From: Clostridiales bacterium
Lineage (GTDB): Bacteria; Bacillota; Clostridia; Lachnospirales; Lachnospiraceae
DNA length: 5,430 bases
NCBI GenBank assembly: GCA_021199135.1
Contig: JAJQIQ010000015.1
Span: 1-5,430 of the forward strand
Reading direction: 5' to 3'
Numbering within the stretch: the stretch's first letter is position 1; the number at the start of each line of letters is the position of its first letter. Below the pieces are notes generated by a model. The model had not been told where the DNA came from, searched no databases, and worked only from the letters and a program-made list of their open reading frames with translations. Position numbers and translations under genes: made by a program. Positions 3,790 to 5,430 of the stretch are shown here, piece after piece.

Positions 3790-5430
3790 TTAAAATTCCA
3801 CATTCCCGCCGCGGCGGATGACCGGGAGGATGAGCGTGACGCTCGTGCCGCTGCCCTCCTCGCTTTCTATGGAAAGGCCGAAAGGCTCGCCGTAGCTTAG
3901 GCGGATGCGCTGGCTGATGTTGTACAGCCCGATGCTCGACTGCGGGAGCTGGTCTTTCTCCTGCATGTTCTCGCGCAGCTGGGCGAGCTTCTCCGCAGAA
4001 ATTCCGATTCCGGTGTCGCTCACCTCGACAGTGAGACGATCCTCATTGTCGATGGCGACGCTCACCGTGACATCTATGGCTTCGCCGTCCATCCCGTGCA
4101 CGACCGCGTTCTCGACAACGGGCTGGATTAAGAGCGGCAGGATCCCGCACTCGCGAGTGTCGATCCCGTCCGCGACATTTTGGCTGTAGCCGAGGCGGTC
4201 GCCGAAGCGGAGCTTCTGAATCTTTATGTAGTTGCCTACGTGCTCAAGCTCCGCCTCGAGGGCGGTCAGTGTCGTGCCAGTGTTGTCGAGGACGTAGCGC
4301 AGGGTCTTGCCGAGCGTCTTTATCGCCGTCGCGACCTCGCGGTCTCCGTCCGTCAGCGCCTGCATGCGGATGGTCTCGAGCGTGTTGTAGAGGTAGTGCG
4401 GGTTTATCTGGCTCACGAGCATCTTGTACTCCGTGAGCTGCTGGCGGTTTTTGAGGTCCTTCTCGTTGAGCTCGGCCTCGTACATCGCCGCATCCTTCTC
4501 CTTGATGTCGCTGACCATGACCTTGAGGTCGTTGAAGGCCGCGGTGAGCTCATCGTTGCCGCCGAAATTCGTGCGTATCCCGTAGTCCTGGACGCTGGCC
4601 TTGTGCATCTCGTCCCGGAGGCTCTCTACCCGCCCAGTGAAGCTGTAGGTAAATGCTATCAATATTATTGCCGGTATCACGATCGCGATCACGAGTATCA
4701 GCACGCATATCTGCAGGATCCTGCTTATGTACCCAAAGCCGCTGCCGTCCAGCGTGGCGATGTAGAGCCTCGACGACGTCTTGTAGAGGCTTAAGGTGGA
4801 GACGGAGACAAAATAGCGCGTCCCGTCCAGCGTCTCCACGTCCAGCTTGCTGAAGTAGGCGTCATCGTAGTCGATCTCGACCGGCATATCCATGTCATAC
4901 CAGCCTCGCTTCGAGCTGTAGACGATTCCCTCGGTGTCGACCGAGATCGCGTCGATATTGTTGGAGTCCACGCGGGACCGGATATAGTCGTCGCTTATCC
5001 TGATGACGACGACCGCATCGTAATCCGAGCCCGGCAGGGTCATCCAGCGCACGAGGCAGAGGTTGTACTTTTTGACATAGCTGACCTCTGTCGACATCGA
5101 CGTCCAGAACGCGCTCTCGCCACCCTCCGCGCGCGCATACCAGTCCTGCCCCCTCGTCTCGTCCGTGACCACATGAAACTGCTTGTAGTCGCTTATCGTG
5201 GGGTTCGTCGTGTACACGTATATCCCCGCGATCTCGTCGTCGTCGTATATCTCATTGTCGATGGCCTGCACCGCGTTCGCGGCCGTCGCGAAATCATACA
5301 CTGTGTCATAGTCCACAGAGAGAAGGTTCCTTATGCCGCTGTCGAAGCAGATTTCCTCTGAGTCCTTGTACGCCTGGATCGTTATCTCGCTCATCAGGGT
5401 GCGCACGCGGAGGTTGTCCGAGTCGAGGAG
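3790..5430 (-). CDS. YesM/LytS-type sensor histidine kinase (5' end missing)
   Basis: The frame is still open at the window edge (LLDSDNLRVRTLMSE), so the start and first membrane segment lie outside; the GTG at 5406 is not taken as the start. Numbering from that GTG, residues 1-225 form an extracellular sensor domain, probably Cache-like. A transmembrane helix spans about 228-253, HAMP 254-303, a coiled linker 304-325, and the His_kinase domain of the YesM/LytS group 325-405 with the phosphorylated His337 in SQINPHYLYNTLE. The ATPase has the N box LLIQPVVENAVVHG (N433), DTGIGI (464-469) and GLYNISQRI (493-501). All expected catalytic motifs are present, so it should be active. Such kinases usually pair with an AraC-type or LytTR-type response regulator often encoded next door; none follows downstream, so it may be upstream outside the window. 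The ligand is unknown. Confidence 0.93.
   Translation of the reverse strand, partial: LLDSDNLRVRTLMSEITIQAYKDSEEICFDSGIRNLLSVDYDTVYDFATAANAVQAIDNEIYDDDEIAGIYVYTTNPTISDYKQFHVVTDETRGQDWYARAEGGESAFWTSMSTEVSYVKKYNLCLVRWMTLPGSDYDAVVVIRISDDYIRSRVDSNNIDAISVDTEGIVYSSKRGWYDMDMPVEIDYDDAYFSKLDVETLDGTRYFVSVSTLSLYKTSSRLYIATLDGSGFGYISRILQICVLILVIAIVIPAIILIAFTYSFTGRVESLRDEMHKASVQDYGIRTNFGGNDELTAAFNDLKVMVSDIKEKDAAMYEAELNEKDLKNRQQLTEYKMLVSQINPHYLYNTLETIRMQALTDGDREVATAIKTLGKTLRYVLDNTGTTLTALEAELEHVGNYIKIQKLRFGDRLGYSQNVADGIDTRECGILPLLIQPVVENAVVHGMDGEAIDVTVSVAIDNEDRLTVEVSDTGIGISAEKLAQLRENMQEKDQLPQSSIGLYNISQRIRLSYGEPFGLSIESEEGSGTSVTLILPVIRRGGNVEF
3792..3813. repeat. 22-bp direct repeat, copy B
   Basis: Exact match to 3039-3060. 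This copy encodes the last residues of the kinase (GGNVEF) and overlaps its stop codon by one base. Confidence 0.85.

Noticed and set aside
4180..4794. Long plus-strand open frame of about 204 codons
   Set aside because: It is antisense to the well-supported kinase, has no ribosome site or recognisable domain, and its composition (Val/Leu/Glu/Ala-rich) follows from the opposite-strand codons.
5404..5406. GTG at 5406 as the kinase start codon
   Set aside because: The frame continues open to the window edge, no ribosome site precedes it, and the first membrane segment expected for this kinase type has not yet appeared.

Overview
The window looks like part of the chromosome of a Gram-positive Clostridia member, most likely Lachnospiraceae. 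The evidence is strong AGGAGG ribosome sites, a YesM/LytS-type sensor kinase, an Rpn-type gene of the kind common in that family, and small wall or membrane-anchored surface proteins. Every supported gene lies on the minus strand, so the biological order runs from high to low coordinates.

Layout in transcription order: (i) 5430-3790, the sensor histidine kinase, cut at its 5' end by the window edge; (ii) 3764-3175, a promoter and a two-gene antitoxin-toxin operon with a RelE/ParE-type toxin; (iii) 3153-3037, a short out-of-frame remnant resembling the C-terminus of an Rpn-family protein; (iv) 3021-2099, the first surface-protein paralogue with its promoter and a strong terminator; (v) 2036-1131, the second paralogue with promoter and terminator; (vi) 1112-209, a promoter, a structured leader of about 190 nt and an Rpn-family gene whose catalytic core is missing; (vii) 180-1, the promoter and first 19 complete codons of a third surface-protein paralogue, which runs off the window.

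Two repeated systems are interleaved. One is a tandem array of secreted, C-terminally anchored proteins with near-identical ends and very different middles; each copy has a related upstream region. The other is a pair of stress or defence-like modules, the Rpn-like gene and the toxin-antitoxin operon. They have no protein similarity but share a promoter design (TTGCAT, 17 bp, TATTAT, with a G/C dyad in the spacer) and an 18-bp leader motif just upstream of the first gene. Both modules sit in intergenic gaps before an array member, and the toxin-antitoxin segment is bracketed by a 22-bp direct repeat that includes the kinase's last codons.

The least expected features are the core-deleted Rpn gene with a good internal start site for its C-terminal part, the shared promoter/leader between unrelated modules, and the mutually exclusive hairpins in the Rpn leader. 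Functions of the surface proteins are unknown. No rRNA, tRNA, CRISPR array or transposase was seen.
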